From contig CACYBZ010000173.1 in NCBI GenBank assembly GCA_902772795.1, forward strand, positions 1 to 5,067: 5,067 nt of DNA, given 5' to 3'. Below are positions 4,916 to 5,067 of this stretch, piece after piece (positions within the stretch are counted from its first letter, which is position 1; every line of letters starts with the position of its first letter). The notes beneath the pieces were generated by a model that saw only the letters and a program-made list of their open reading frames with translations, did not search any database and was not told where the DNA came from. Origin of the DNA: an uncultured Ruminococcus sp. (GTDB taxonomy: Bacteria; Bacillota; Clostridia; Oscillospirales; Acutalibacteraceae). Position numbers and translations under genes: made by a program.

Positions 4916-5067
4916 ATGAAATTTTTACATATTTCGGATTTGCATATCGGCAAAAATGATTTTTATAAAATTTCTTTGACGGAAGACCAGAAATTCATTT
5001 TACAGGAAATTATCCGTATTATCAAAAACGGAAATTTTGACGGTGTACTGATAGCCGGAGATGTTTA
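4916..5067 (+). CDS. sbcD: exonuclease SbcD, nuclease subunit of SbcCD (5' part of the gene)
   Basis: Fifty full codons are present; the gene runs off the window. The start (MKFLHISDLHIGK) and the later stretch DGVLIAGDVY match the N-terminus of SbcD/Mre11 calcineurin-like phosphoesterases. The metal ligands D8 and H10 (motif DxH) and D49 (motif GD) are visible; the remaining ligands lie outside the window. SbcD pairs with the Rad50-like ATPase SbcC to cut hairpins, cruciforms and protein-blocked DNA ends in repair. ATG 4916 is preceded by GAGGTGA four bases upstream, an excellent ribosome match. It has its own promoter and is divergent from the integrase. sbcC is expected next but is not in view. 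Other SbcD-like phosphoesterases (YhaO type) are the main alternative. Confidence 0.9.
   Translation, partial: MKFLHISDLHIGKNDFYKISLTEDQKFILQEIIRIIKNGNFDGVLIAGDV

Overview
The window looks like low-GC Firmicutes DNA, most likely from the class Clostridia (Ruminococcus/Oscillospiraceae-like). The reasons are the AT-rich sequence, GAGGTGA/AAAGGA-type ribosome sites, and the order SpoVB-like flippase - mazG - HU gene. That order matches the mfd/spoVT/spoVB-like/mazG neighbourhood known in Bacillus and clostridia. The genus is an inference and cannot be fixed from this sequence.

Left part (1-3222, + strand): the first 27 bases may be the end of an upstream gene. Then come a lipid-linked oligosaccharide flippase of the SpoVB/MurJ-like MOP family, a full-length two-domain MazG NTP pyrophosphohydrolase, and an HU-type nucleoid protein. 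The gaps are short (13 and 26 bases), each downstream gene has a good ribosome site, and a strong 13-bp hairpin follows HU. They therefore read as one operon combining envelope precursor export, nucleotide-pool sanitation and nucleoid structure.

Middle (3172-3538): 367 bases between the convergent HU and integrase genes contain no conventional gene but are densely structured. They hold the HU-distal hairpin, a perfect 38-base palindrome, a 10-bp AT-rich dyad containing a perfect TATAAT, a 22-codon hydrophobic reading frame with a good Shine-Dalgarno sequence, and two hairpins with T-tracts. The layout resembles a type I toxin or other small-membrane-peptide locus; this is the main speculative item in the window.

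Right part (3539-4915, - strand): a complete 411-residue tyrosine recombinase with an N-terminal zinc ribbon, an AP2-like arm-binding region and the full catalytic set. No other mobile-element genes are visible. It has its own sigma-A promoter and terminator.

End (4916-5067, + strand): the first 50 codons of sbcD, the nuclease subunit of the SbcCD (Mre11-Rad50-like) complex. It diverges from the integrase across a 141-base region holding two back-to-back promoters. The recombinase thus sits alone between apparently chromosomal genes, which suggests a minimal or decayed integrative element, a domesticated recombinase, or the edge of an island whose other end lies outside the window.
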